Positions 1 through 13,112 of a stretch of 64,000 nucleotides of DNA are shown here, piece by piece. This DNA comes from Omphalotus guepiniiformis (taxonomy: Eukaryota; Basidiomycota; Agaricomycetes; Agaricales; Omphalotaceae), in contig JAQOOI010000079.1 of assembly GCA_028554645.1 (NCBI GenBank), forward strand, positions 1,240,001-1,304,000. Direction: 5' to 3'. The translations under genes were made by a program, and so were the position numbers. Under the pieces are notes generated by a model. It made no database searches and was not told where the DNA came from. It saw nothing but the letters and a program-made list of their open reading frames with translations. Position 1 is the stretch's first letter, and each line of letters begins with the position of its first letter.

Positions 1-1408
1 ACGGCGAATACGATGATGGTACTGGACACTGTCAACAGAGCCTTGCCATCATGCAGTTGAATCATTCAGGAAGACAGTCCTGTAATATTCTTGGTGGCCG
101 CTATCCGTTTGTTCGTCCTTTGGGACCTAGTGCCGCCCGCTTTGGAACGTCGAAAAAGAATGGGTTGATTTCTGAAATCTTTCATCGGCTTTTATTTCAA
201 ACTCCCCGAGCCATGTCACCTGTGGATATTGAGAACGCAGTTTCAGAGTTCGTGAGGGGTGCTGTTCTAGCTGTACAATCTGGTTTCGACGGTGTACAAT
301 TGCATGCTGCTCATGGATGTAAGTTCTTCTTCAATAACAAGTGATGTTGGCAACTAATGCGTTCTCGAAAGATCTTTTGGCTCAATTCTTGTCGCCCAAG
401 GTGAGCCGTGGATTCGTATACATAGCTCAAGTGCAAAGGCTGACCAGTTTTCCGTAGGCTAATCAACGCATTGACGCTTATTCAAGCGAGTCTCTTCTAT
501 TTCTGAAAGAAATCGTCCAATCAATTCGAGAAGCCGTGCCCGCGGTGTTTGTGCTGGGTATCAAGTTCAATGTGAGGGACTACAATATCTCTGATCAGAG
601 CAATGAGTGTCATGCACAGGAAGAACGAGCTCTATCCGATTTGCGTGAGGTTGTTTCATGGGGTGGGATCGACTTCATTGAGTTGAGTGGTGGAGATTAC
701 GAGAATCCAGGTCAGTGCCTTTAATGACGTGCTTGACATACGTCTGACAGTGCTACAGAATTCATGTCAACATCGTCTACATCTATATCTTCCCGTCAAG
801 CTTTCTTCGCAGGGTTTTCTCACCGAGCCATGGAAATGTTGTCCTCTTGCACTCCTTCTGGCAGCTTGCCCCTTATACTCCTGACCGGAGGCCTTCGTAC
901 ACCAGCTCATCTGAATACAGCCCTCGTTGCTAAACATGCACACCTTCTGGGAATAGGCAGAGGCGCGGTTCTCTCTCCTGATCTACCAACTCTGCTCAAA
1001 CAACATCATTTTCCGTCTGAAGATGGTGACGTGGTTGTAGGCAGTCTCACGCCGTTCAAACCTGAGCCCGATTTGACACTACCACTCGTCACCCGATGGC
1101 CCTGGCGTTCGTTATGGGCACACGTCCCAAAAATCCCTCTCATTGGGGCAGGGGTTGGGATGGCGTGGTACTTGATTATGATGCGACGTTTGGCTAGCGG
1201 CCCTTCTTCACATACTCAGAAATCCGATTCGGAAAACGATGTTTCTGGATGTGATTATGATGTAGGAGGTTTGGGTGCGGTTGTCAGAATGTGGCTATGG
1301 ATCGGCGCACCAGAATTGCGGAGAAAGGGAACATGTATGTTCTCGGCTGCGGCGTGTGTAGCTGTATTGGCTATACTGTATACGCTCTTCAGCGTGCTAT
1401 TGCTGTAG
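1..1408 (+). CDS. Old yellow enzyme-like NADH:flavin oxidoreductase with C-terminal membrane anchor (5' end missing)
   Basis: FMN-dependent ene-reductase family protein whose start lies left of the window. An intron acceptor near 39 seems to precede the first visible exon. Exons: up to 318, 372-400, 458-710 and 759-1408, all with GT-AG joins. Family motifs are QLNHSGRQS and, across an intron, GVQLHAAHGYLLAQFLSPK, which holds the paired histidines next to FMN and substrate. IDFIELSGGDYENP and LLTGGLRT fit later barrel strands. Unlike soluble OYEs, the tail has a hydrophobic stretch near PLIGAGVGMAWYLIMM and ends in a strongly hydrophobic ~20-residue segment right at the C-terminus, which I infer to be a membrane anchor. 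Substrate unknown. The family call is firm; the exact left exon boundary is not. Confidence 0.88.
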
Positions 1409-2774
1409 AAAATCTCAAGCCCATAACCTGAACACTCGAAGCTTGAACGCACGTGTGGAAAGCAAAATCTTTCATCATCTCGAAGATTTCTTGCCGCCGG
1501 CAGGCCTTTTGGACATGGCCTATGTCAAAGAGAAGACAACTGATCTGTAGGACTGTTAACCGTCACAAATTGGCGCCAACAACTATCATAGCAAATGCAT
1601 TTATGTATGTTCGAACGCTTTTTTTTCTCTGTACCTGACACTCTAACCGACTTCGAATTGACAGTGAGCGGCAATTTATTTGTTCTGTTCATCACAGTCT
1701 CGCTGTCTCCTGCGTACGTGCGTGAATATAAATTTACTAGTACCCTCCTGTTATTCATTTTCCCGAAAGATCCATCCACACCTCATTTGATCTACCAACA
1801 AATGATCTTCGAATCAACTAGAGCGACTACTTGTGCCCAGGTACTATATTGGAGTATGTTTTGTTTGATCTACGCCCTCCGTTTCCTACCACTGAGGATC
1901 TTACTTATGTTGCGTGTCGATAGGAACTCAACTTCATTTTCTCCGCTGAGGATATTCCTTCCTTATATTGCGTGTTGATAGGACTCGTGCTGTCTCTTGT
2001 CCAAACAAGGCAATGCACTTAATGCTTCGCCTCAAACAAAATAGGGTCTCGGCGATGTATGACAGTTTTGCCCAGTCCTTGCTGATCATCTGCTAGCAAA
2101 CGTATGTACATCTCATCTTTCATTTTACCGACAGCTAAGGATCGCAGCAATCAGAGCTAATTCATCCCACACAGGAGTTGTTCACAGGTCAGCAGGAACC
2201 AATTGGGCGGCGAGCTTGTTAGTGTCAACCAACTGCGTTTCTCCGAGTCTCACCTGACGGCGACAATAGGGAAAATTTCGCGTTTGATATTCACGTCACT
2301 TCCCAGGCAGCCCAGGTGTTTTAGAAAGCTATGAGTGAACATTGGCTAGTGTTCAGAATACCATAGGGTAACATCTTTCGATTCTTCATGTTTTTCAAAG
2401 CACAACCAAGGCTTACCATTGCCAATCCTTCGTTTACGACCACAAAGGTAGACTGCCTCCTGTTACGAGTCTCTCCTCTATACGAGCACTGACCTAGGCT
2501 TAAGTGAACCCGCACCATTAAACTCAAGTGAAGAACCGGCAAACGTCAAACACCGCGTTTACCTCAATGTCTAGCTCCTGAGCTATAATCACATCCATTT
2601 GACGTGACTTCTATTGAATTGACGAAGCCACCAATGCCAACTATCTGCCCCAATCAATATGCACTGGTCATTGGGCGTTCAAATATTTTAAACACTATAA
2701 AAACCTGGGATCCCTATAGGGACGCTTCAGCTTCCTGAAGTGTTTCCTCCCTTTGAAGACTCTCCAGTTGCACA
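1409..2774. other. Intergenic, no gene seen
   Basis: No ORF here has family motifs or a sensible exon chain. A degenerate duplication lies at about 1890-1990: two ~45-bp blocks each run from ACTGAGGAT or GCTGAGGAT to TTGCGTG followed by TCGATAGGA or TTGATAGGA. The right end holds the promoter of the DUF3455 gene. Confidence 0.6.
2696..2703 (+). promoter_or_regulatory. Probable TATA box of the DUF3455 gene
   Basis: TATAAAAA lies 72-79 bp upstream of the start codon at 2775, a distance that allows a short 5' leader. A CCAATCAAT element sits further upstream near 2650. Confidence 0.55.
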
Positions 2775-3635
2775 ATGCTCTCGTCCGTCATTTTGTCGTT
2801 CCTCCTTGCCTCTACCGCGTTGGCGGCTCCTTCTGCCAGCCAAACCCGCTGCTGTGACCTATCTTCAGCCCAGGTTGATGTACCAGCTGGAGGTGCATTA
2901 CCTGCTGCCACCTACACAGTTTCTTTCCTTGCCCTTGGTGTGGGGACCCAAAATTATACCTGCACAAGTGCTGGTAGTTATACGTAAGTCGGGTCTCCTC
3001 CTGAACCATCTATATACTGATAGGGTACCGCCAGTAACGTGGGTGCTGTTGCTGAGCTCTTCGACGTATCATGTCTCTACGGAACTTCTGTCCTTACTGA
3101 GCTCCCTGGCGATGCATTCGAGCTCTGGAACGCTGCCCCTTCACTCACTGCTCTCGATGTCATTTCCTTCTTTCATGAGGTCAACCCGCCCTTCGTTCTC
3201 GGAGAACACTACTTCATAGTCAACCCAGTCACTGGTACAGGAACTAGCCCGGAATGGGACTTCACCTCGCATGCATTTGCCGGTAACCCTGAAGCGTTCG
3301 TCGTCGGCGCCAGGGTTGCTTCGATGTCTGCACCCACAGGAGCATCTGACATCGACTGGCTCTATTTGACCAATGCTACCGCTACTGGTACACTTGCAAA
3401 CGAGATATACCGTACCGATACTAGAGGCGGTCAACCTCCATCCACGGTAGGAATTGAAGGTACTCTTCATTTTGCATCAGACTAACATATCTGCCAGTGT
3501 ACCCCTGGATCAGCTCCGATCACCGTCAAGTACACTGCAATTTATTGTGAGTGAAACGCTCTGGGTTTTACATAATGTACTAGTACTCACCGGGGCTTCA
3601 ATCCAGGGTTGACTGGTGGTTCATTCAGCCAGTAG
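2775..3635 (+). CDS. Secreted DUF3455-family protein
   Basis: Predicted 232-aa secreted protein. Exons 2775-2983, 3035-3446, 3498-3546 and 3607-3635 stay in frame. The N-terminus is a clear signal peptide (MLSSVILSFLLASTALAAPS). The mature part has the DUF3455 signature: YTVSFLALGVGTQNYTC, then TNVGAVAELFDVSCLYG, and a C-terminal GGQPPSTCTPG followed by KYTAIYWLTGGSFSQ. This family is common in Ascomycetes and Agaricomycetes, often mislabelled as malate dehydrogenase, and has no established biochemical role. Cysteines in both halves suggest disulphides. The first splice uses the CCAG acceptor at 3031-3034 rather than the TAG at 3021, because only the former keeps the frame and gives SYTNVGAV. 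Confidence 0.88.
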
Positions 3636-4199
3636 TACTAGCCTGGTGCATATCTCAAAGTGTGTGTAGTAGTGTTCTTTGTGGACCTTGAATTCATCAA
3701 GACTCGAATGAGATATGATTTGTTATATAGTCCTTGATAGCACTGAATTCCCTCTTGCATGACCATTGGACTTCTGTGCCAACATCTCTAAACTGCTAAT
3801 GCCTACCTCAAGATTGCATGCTTTGATGGCCTCGCATATACTCTTCATTTGATTGATTGCTTTTGCTAGCTCATCCATTCTCTAGAAGATGATGACTTGG
3901 ATCACAACATAATGGCATCGCCCTTTGAGCTTTGAACTTCATTACATACCGTGGACTATCTTTGAACTTGTTCTTAATCACCTTGCATCAGCCGCATCGT
4001 GGTTTATTGTAGTACATAAACCAGCCAGGCTTGTTTTCAATCGTCAGACTTCCTTAGCCTATAATGTATACAGTCCAAATTTTGAGAGTTGTCGGTTTCC
4101 CGGGCCGGCGAGTTGACTGAGCTCATGCAATACAGCCAAACAAACCCTTTTGTTAACCTGTTTTACTTCTGCTGCTAAGTCTCTATCCCTTCCTTCGAC
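3636..4199. other. Intergenic, no gene seen
   Basis: Contains the 3' end of the DUF3455 gene and the promoter of the next gene. Short pyrimidine-rich tracts precede the ATG at 4200. No convincing ORF or repeat. Confidence 0.6.
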
Positions 4200-7100
4200 A
4201 TGAAGCTCCTACCTGCCGGTTCGCAAAGCTCTCCTATCGTCATTTCGGACGATGAGGATGAGATAGAATTTGTTTCAGGACATTTACTACAATTGGATTC
4301 ACCGTCGTCGAGTTCTTCTACCCGCGCCCATTTTCAAGGTCCCAAAAAGGGTCCTCGCAATCGTGCTCGAAATCTTGAAAAGCGTAGTGCCAAAGGCAAG
4401 AACCCAGCGTCAGGGATTGAACGTATGTTTTCTCGATACAGTTTGAATGGTGTATCGACTCAACTCCTATTTCTGCTTGCGTAGTTCCGAAGAGCCGAAA
4501 GCGTAAACGCGAGCAGTCTAATACTCGCCATAACGCAGCTAACTCCAATCAACCTCCTTCTATGTCAACTGCTGCAGGAGCCTCTTCTGTGGGCAAGAGC
4601 AAAAGAGCTAAACAACAGGAACGGGCCAGTCGTTTTCAGAGAGAAAACAATGCTCTCGCCCGCCGCCAAATCTTTGACGATGAGGCCTTCGAACAAAACT
4701 CAGATCCATTTTCTTCTACTTTTCTCCCCATGTACTCCATGACTCCTATTCCTCCCGATCTTTTCAGTGGCGGGTTGATGGAGGCTTGTCCCCCATCGCT
4801 CTCTTCGTCGGAATGGGTCAACTCTATGGCCCGTGCAGCAGAACCACCAGATTCTATTCAAACCATGCCTAACTACTCCTGGGACTATCCTGTCACGAGT
4901 TCTGCCTGGAATCCTCTTTCCCAGCCTCACATCACAGACGTCGCTCCCACTGCTCAGTCATCTTCTAGCTCCTCAGCACCCCTCCCTCCTAAACCTGCCA
5001 GTGGCGCTCCTTCCAACAGTATCTCTGGATCGCTACCTAAGAAGCCCCCACCTACGAACATCATCGGAATGCCTAGACAGAGAGACCGTGATGGAAAGAG
5101 AGGAGGGTTTAAGATTTCTCACTCTACTGTCTTCAATTCACAACCACACATCACCTACCCTCATGCGCCAGATTCCTCTCGCACCCTTATCATCGAACAA
5201 TTGCCGAAACCATGCCGCAGCCCGCAATGGATCAAATCTTGGTCTAAAAATGCTTGTGGTTCTCATCCCGTATTTTATGCTATAGACTCGAGTTCTGCGA
5301 AGGCTCTCCTTGAGTTTCCGTCTGTCGCCTTAGCTGAGAAAGCGTGGCAAAGTCCAAAGTTAGGCAAAGATATTCATTCCTTGAGTGCTACCGACCTCAA
5401 AGGAAAAGCCCGCGAAGACTTGATCAGAGTTTGGTGGTATCACGTCCCGTCCCCAGAACTCGTATTCACACGCAAAGAACTTGAAGAGGGGGAAATTGAG
5501 GACGAGGAAGATTTAATTGATGGGCGCAAAGAGTCTAAAAAGGAGAAGAAGGCGAGGCTCGCGATACAGGCAAAAACGGAAAAGTTAAAGAAGAAAGAAA
5601 ATGCGCAGGCGGCTGCAGTGACTTTGGCTAAAGAGAAGCAGGCTCAATTGATCGCTGCCTCTGCGTCTACCTTGACAACTTCCAATGATTTACCATCATA
5701 CTCTGGCAATGATGCAAGCAGTGCAATATCGATGTCTCCATCGCTACAGAATATGTACACATCTATGCCTTACAGCGGAGGCTTACCCATAACTCAACCG
5801 TGGTTGACTGCATCCCCTTTTACTTCCGTTCTTCCATCTGGACCCCAACCAATCACAACTTCCTTGGCCTCCCGTTATGAACTTGCTCCTCAATGGCGTG
5901 ACCCCCACCCTATTGCGTCGCCAGAACCACCTCATATCCACTTCTCTGGGTCGGCTGTGGGTTTTTCAATTGACAGCAGTGTGCATGCGGGTGAAAGCTC
6001 TTTATATCACGAAGAGAACATGGACCTCGATGAGACTGATATGGAGATATCCTCCCCTACAGCCATGACATCCACTACCATCCCTTCACATGACTCTTCT
6101 GCTGACGTTCCCCCACCGTCGACGAATGAAGGGACGTCTCTGCATTCGAATTCTAACCCTCCTATTTCGACAAGCCTACCCGCGGTTGCACCCGAGTTAT
6201 ATGTCCCCATTCCTAAAGTCGGCCAATCACCATTCCCTCTATCCCAACATGCGGCCGCTCATCGTGGCCTTCCTACCCCCGTGTCCACACCTCCAGTTGC
6301 CATGTCTCACGTTGGAGATATGTCTGCATCACATTCCATTGCTCTAGCTTCACTATCTACACCGTCCGAGCCTCGAGCTATGAAGAATGCGCCCCGGGAG
6401 CCTACGTTTACTAAAAGGTCTTTCCTTGCCCGACAAAAAGACCTGGAAGAAAGGATTGCTCGGACTAAGATGGAATCAGAGCAAAGCGGCGATACTCCTC
6501 ATCACGACATTTCAACTAAGTCCAGCAGTGCCTCCGCAGCGGAGCGGGGTTCGACCCCGCTGGACTCAGCGAATGCGACGAGCACATCGCTTGAGTCGCC
6601 TTTTATTGTAAGTGAAGGCGTGCAGGTCGTGAGTCCTTCAAAGCAGGCGATAGAGGACCATTTGCGTCGGCTAGTAGTAAGGAGTCAAAGGAAAAGGCAT
6701 GCGGATGTTCCAGCCCTGCCGGTCACATCGGTAGGCAGTGACTTTCCGACTCCTCATCAGGCGAATTCCCTAGATACCACAGTACCGCCGGCGAGCTTGA
6801 CTTTGTCTGTCGATTCGGCAGCAGATTCAACGAATAGGGTATCGTCTTCGACTGCGGACTCCACCCTTGATGACCTTGCAGTTTCATTCATCAAAGAGTC
6901 CATCCAGACGATAAAGCCTACTACGCCTTCTCCGTCTACACCAGTTTCAGTGTCAGAGCCCAAAGCATCAGCGCCTCAATCTAGACCAAGCAAGTCATTC
7001 GTTGATTTGGCAGCAAGGCGAAAGCAACTGGAATATCAGATCGCAGAGACCAAGAGATTAATGAATCTGCTCGCAACGGCAAGTACAAAGCAGGGGAGGG

Positions 7101-7403
7101 ACGACATTATGTCGAAGATACGAGAAATCAGCCAGTGCGTGTCATTTTTCAGTACTCTGGCGGGTTGTTGGTGTGTTGTGGGAGAGGAGAGAAACTGAGT
7201 TTGATGGCTTCTTTAGGGCTGTGGAGGAAGGAGACTCTGCGTCACCGATTTCTACTCCATCTTTCGTTTCTGCACCTGCTCCCGCTTCAAAGTATCCATC
7301 GTTCTTGGTGCAACCCATACAGCCTGTGAGAAGACTGTGGCCCGACTGTGTGATCGATGGCGGTATTCTTATCGTCAGCGACGATGAAGATGAAGAGGAT
7401 TGA
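4200..7403 (+). CDS. RRM-like protein with SIM-like motifs at both termini
   Basis: Predicted 1019-aa protein; exons 4200-4422, 4485-7134 and 7217-7403. I do not recognise a named family. At roughly residues 300-385 a segment looks like an RNA-recognition-motif fold: LIIEQLPK resembles RNP2, and a later AKALLEF strand sits where RNP1 would be, followed by SVALAEKAW. A lysine/glutamate-rich, probably coiled segment follows (about 420-465), then long Ser/Pro-rich low-complexity sequence. Two related short helices, RSFLARQKDLEERIARTK and KSFVDLAARRKQLEYQIAET, occur in the C-terminal third. The extreme N-terminus has SPIVISDDEDEIE and the extreme C-terminus GGILIVSDDEDEED, both hydrophobic-core-plus-acidic SUMO-interacting-like motifs. 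A nuclear RNA-linked role is inference. Confidence 0.8.
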
Positions 7404-8396
7404 TATTTGATCTTGAGCGTCAGGTACCCGTTTTCTTGTTCTCTTTCTCTTTGCGAGGTATGGCCGAGCTGGGGCGGAAGACTGTTCAGCATTTCATGAG
7501 TACATGTATATTTCCTTCTTGCCTTGGAGCGCGTTTTGTCTGAAGAAATTTACCAGGCACGTCAGAATGTAATACGTTGTGCATGTCAAATAGCAGGTGA
7601 GTAATTCGTTCTCAATATCCTCCGTGAGGCAGGGAATGCTGCTATTGTGTAGTTCTCAACGCTTCACCCCATCGAGTTGACATTGTCGAATGTGAGAGAT
7701 CATTAATTAGGTTTGTATTGTTTTTGAAGTACGCTGTATCCTTGCTTTGCACAGGATACAGCTGCTTTGAATCTATCTTCGGGCTGGTGGAACTTGGTTG
7801 AGGACTGATTCGGCATTCTCTCACCGAATTTATTCGTTCTCTATGAATTCAATGCAGTTTTGACATTTGTCGTTCTAATTTGTGGTCAAACCCACTGCGT
7901 GATTCCGCCTAATGAACAACCCGCTTTTCTGAGCAACTGTAATATCAAGGCGTAGGATTTCGCATAAATATCAGTTTCTTGAACGTGGTGCGATGCTCGT
8001 TCATTCCAGTTCATTCCAGTATATTTTATGGAGAACTTGAAATATCGTGAATTGCAATGAAAAAGTTTTGAGTCATGCATCTGACGCCTTACACATGAAG
8101 CGGTGTCTCCGGTAGCGTGGCCAAACAGCAATAATAACAAAGCCAACCGCCGCCACAACCGCTTATTCCCTCACCACCACCACCAGCTCTTTCTGACGAG
8201 CTTGTCTTCTTCCTCTCGCTTTAATCGTAAGTGTTCTTCTAGTGCTGGATGTACACACTGATGCTCATTTTGTCTTATTTTATTCCTGCATTCCTGCGAA
8301 TTCCACTCATGCCGCCTTCATCGTCGTCTTATTCTTGATCTTGTGCGATCTTCTATCGAGTTGTCCAGTTTGTGTCCAGTACAAGCTTAACCTACA
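7404..8396. other. Intergenic, promoter of UBC4 at right end
   Basis: No gene recognised. There is a small tandem repeat of GTTCATTCCA at about 7998-8020. The 5' leader of UBC4 before 8397 may itself contain an intron (GTAAGTG near 8227 to a TTGTCCAG/TGTCCAG acceptor near 8365-8380), which is common for this gene; that is inference. Confidence 0.5.
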
Positions 8397-9229
<833 letters not shown>

Positions 9230-10962
9230 TGATCATGAAGTCCAATCTTCTCCGCGTGAAGCAAAATATTTGCGGACGTTTTCCTCCTTTTTGGAAACGT
9301 GAATCAGCAAGGCTACAGCTTATGCACTCAACACAGCTCCGTACTGCACGGCTGGCTTTGAAGTTGTCGATTGTTCACACGCTCCGGGTCATGGATTGGT
9401 CCCGGTCAATGCTTATCGTCAAGGTTTCGCTTCGAATTCGTCAACGAGAGACGCTGAAAATGAGCTAGTACGTGACCTCTACACCTTGCACCTTTGCCTT
9501 CGTCATGAGCAACGATCAACGCTGCTTTGAAGGTGCATTTTATACAGTACAATCAAGCCCCTCCGCTACTTGGATTGACATTTGCTTCATCTAGAGTGTT
9601 GGATAAGGCTTAGCGCTTGTGGGCTCACTTTTCACCCTGGCAACTTGTATTTCTCCGCCAAGCCTCTGCATCGAGGTTCTTGAAGAGTTGTGCTGAATAA
9701 CATCGAGAGCTTGAAGATCGAAGGACCCGGGTCGTCCACTCACAGCACATGTACGTGCACTGACATTCTGTTCTGGACTTCCAATTGCGAGCTGAATCTG
9801 AACCTACAGTGATCAACAGGAATGACGGTGATACCCTTGCATCCTTGGGTCTTGTATAACATGGTAAACGCACCATGCCAAGGTAATGTTGAAACGTTCC
9901 ACTTAATCGTGGTTAGGCTCAGGGCCCACGTTCAAATTGGATCGAAAGGAGATACTAGTGCAAGCTAGTTTCCTCAGTCTCCTGCTCGGCCTGCCATTTG
10001 TTAGTGGACCTGAGATGAAAGGCATATTCTTTGAGCCATCCCGTGGACGCCAGGTCGGTACCGGACTGAAGCCAACTTCAAACCTGTAACTTTGACAGAA
10101 CAGAAGCCCTTCTATTCGCTTTCAAATAATACAAAAAGTCGAAGCACCGTTACTCTAGGCACGACCTCCATTCTGAAGCTGTTCATCACGTTGATTAGGT
10201 GGACGCTAGATTGGCCTTCTGGCCTCGGCCCCTGAGGCCTGAGGTCTGAAATTACTCTACGTTTTTGACTAGTAGATCGATTGTAATACCACTTATGATA
10301 CCCTATGATACCTGTTAGAGTGGTTTTGCTCCGCGTCTGGTACTAAAAGACTTCTCGGTTGTCCCTCACGATCGGTTGCTGACCAGGCCCGACACTGTTC
10401 TAAATCATTTACTTACATTACATCGAACTTCGGGACCGTTATCTTGCCCTTTCTCCCATGTGCTCGAGTCGACAGTGCTCAAAGCAGGCTCAAAGTCCGC
10501 TTGCAGGCCCGCAGACACCTTTGCGTTGTCGAGATATCACAATGTCAAGGTCCTCAAACGGTTGCACTCCTCCCATTTTGTTCGCAAATCAACCGGAGAA
10601 TGTGAAGTTCTGTCTACATAGTTCTGTGCTCACAATGCTCGACAGCCGTCATTCACTTAGGGCTGCAAGGTTGGAAAAAGATTTTCCATATAGTGACCCT
10701 ACTTTTTGGACTGGGACACATAGGTGAGCGATGCGCAACAGACTTCTGATTAACCCAAAAGTTCTCAAAGATTCTTCAGTTTTCACGGTTGCCTAGGTTG
10801 TCATTTTTTGCAATCTTGCACATCCGAGAATTCAGTCTATTACAGCATAAATGCGGGTACATTCCATCAAATGTAGAAGATAATCGATCAAGAGGAAGGA
10901 CTGCTGCGTCAGATGCCTTCCATCGCACAATCCGAGTCGAGTCTTGTGTTCTGCGGATCATT

Positions 10963-10998
10963 GCATTTTCGCACCTTGACGCATTTTCGCACCTTGAC
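10963..10998. repeat. 18-bp tandem repeat, two copies
   Basis: GCATTTTCGCACCTTGAC occurs twice head-to-tail with no mismatch. It lies in the 2.5 kb intergenic stretch and has no obvious function. Confidence 0.9.
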
Positions 10999-11552
10999 GG
11001 ACACCCTCCTGCACTCTCCAATTGGTGTGGAGCGTTCGCGACGGAGGTGCCATGCTATCCAGAGTCGCCGAATTGAGCAGGTCAGGTGTAAAGACTTTTG
11101 GGTAACACATGCGATGGTCTTTTCTTGCAGCCATTCCTTTTGTGCTTGTCCTGACGTGGTCGCTTTCTCTTGTCTCTTAGGTCTTGCGATCCATCAGGCT
11201 GTTGTCTCGTGCTGCCGTGCATAGACTACTTAGCATGCGTCCATTCTTTCTCTACGCTTCTGGTCCAACTGGTCCTTGTGGGGAATGTCCCTAGAGAGTC
11301 CGCTAGCTACTCAAATGGGGCATCGTAACTTGCATGTTCTATCAAACCGGACTCAATATTGCCACGCACATCTCTTGGATTTGTTCATTTGACCCAACTG
11401 GTTCTTGGGCGTCCTGTTTATTATCGTAAATCAGGAATTCGACGTGTTGCGGTTCAACCCGATCACATTGACCATTTCCCTATTTTGAATGCTGCCATAT
11501 TGTAACTTACGAAGGGTTGAGTCACTGGCGGAAAATTTTCTTGGGCTGGCGC

Positions 11553-11560
11553 ATATAAAA
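11553..11560 (+). promoter_or_regulatory. TATA box of first GH16 gene
   Basis: ATATAAAA lies 36-43 bp upstream of the ATG at 11596, implying a very short leader, which fits a strongly expressed secreted enzyme. Confidence 0.6.
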
Positions 11561-11595
11561 GATGACTATCGGCGGGTAGGGATCATTCAGTCGCC

Positions 11596-13112
11596 ATGTC
11601 CTTCTCTGCTCAGCGTCTCCTTTCTCTAGCCTTACTCACTGCCTCTGTCCAGGCTGCGACATACGGCATCGCTGACAGCTATGTTGGGCACGACTTTCTC
11701 AATCGTTTTACTGTCCAAAGTTTCTCGGATCCGACTCATGGACGAGTGTATGATTCTTTCTTGCTCTCAGTGCTCACCATCATTCATTGTTTACCACTGG
11801 GATTATACAGAAATTACGTTGATGCCGGAACTGCTGCGAGCAAGAATTTGACGTACGCCTCATCAACCAACTTTGTTGCTCGCGCAGATTCTACGACGGT
11901 GCTCAACCCTAACGGCGCTGGGAGGAATTCAGTTCGATTGCAATCCAATTCACAATACTCTACAGGCTCCGTCATAGTGTGAGCTGTCGACTACAAATAG
12001 GTTTTAACGTGATTCTAATGTCCGGGATCTCCACAGCGTTAATTTGAACCATATGCCTGAAGGCTGCGGGTGGGTACCAGGGCAACCGATGCGAGTAAAG
12101 AATCTTATATCTCTCACACAGCACTTGGCCTGCAATTTGGACTGTTGGAGCGAACTGGCCCAACGGGGTGAGTATCATGTCATTATCGCCTTCTTGCTGA
12201 TCGCTTATCGCACAATACTCTAGGGGGAGATAGACATCGTTGAGGGTGTCAACAATGTAGGGACGAACCAGGGTACTCTGCACACCAGCCCTGGTAAGGT
12301 CCTTGAGCTACAAAGTGTTCGTACTCTAATGGATTGTTTTATCTGCTCAGGTTGTTCCGTTCCCTCCTCTCGGTCTGAGACTGGCAGAGCTGTGCTAAAC
12401 AATTGCGACACCTCAGTCAACAGTAACGCAGGATGTGGTGTATCATTCACCGATTCACGAAGTTTCGGGCCCACCTTCAACAGCAACGGTGGAGGATGGT
12501 ATGATTTGTTCCTTGTATCTCGGAGTCCGTCTCCAACTCTCTCTCCAGGTTCACCATGGAACGGACATCGAGCTTCATCAAGATGTGGTTCTGGTCTCGC
12601 CACGATTCAAGTGTACCAGGTGATGTCAAAGGAGGAAGTTCGAGCATCAATACGGGCAACTGGGTAAAGATATTCCCCTATACACGATCGCCAGCGCTGA
12701 ATTGTTCCGTTCAATTCCAGGGAACTCCGGTGGCTTACTTCCCCAGCACCTCGTGCAACATTGCTTCTCACTTCGGAGCACACAATATAGTGATTGACCG
12801 TGAGTATCCCCGCTGATCTCTGAGTAATTCACTTTGCTGACCCAGCTTGTTCCAGTGACGTTTTGTAAGTCCAATATAGAAACTAAACATACCGATCTCT
12901 CTGAGAGTTACATGTTGCAGGCGGCGATTGGGCTGGATCTGCATACTCCTCATCAGGCTGTCCATCAACTTGTGTCGGTGAGTTCGTCTGCAATCTTCGC
13001 CATCCGTCAATTTTACTTACACTACTTTTATGTGCAAGACTATGTCAATAACAATCCTGCAGCGTTCAAGAATGCTTACTTCGATTTTGCATCTCTCAAA
13101 GTCTACACATAG
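11596..13112 (+). CDS. Glycoside hydrolase family 16 endo-beta-1,3(4)-glucanase-like, copy 1
   Basis: Secreted 316-aa enzyme from 11 exons (951 nt): 11596-11747, 11811-11978, 12037-12069, 12122-12167, 12224-12293, 12351-12498, 12549-12663, 12721-12799, 12856-12864, 12921-12977 and 13039-13112. An N-terminal signal peptide ends near SVQAATYG. The catalytic signature GEIDIVEGVN holds the family's ExDxxE nucleophile and acid/base glutamates. Other landmarks are MPEGCGTWPAIWTVGANWP, MWFWSRHDSS, GTPVAYFPSTSC and CGDWAGSAYS. The ninth exon is just 9 nt. Family members cleave beta-1,3/1,4- or 1,3/1,6-glucans in the fungal wall or plant material. A paralog follows directly on the same strand. Confidence 0.95.

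Noticed and set aside
1595..1978. 127-codon plus-strand frame in the first intergenic stretch
   Set aside because: It includes the degenerate duplication, has unusual composition and no recognisable family.
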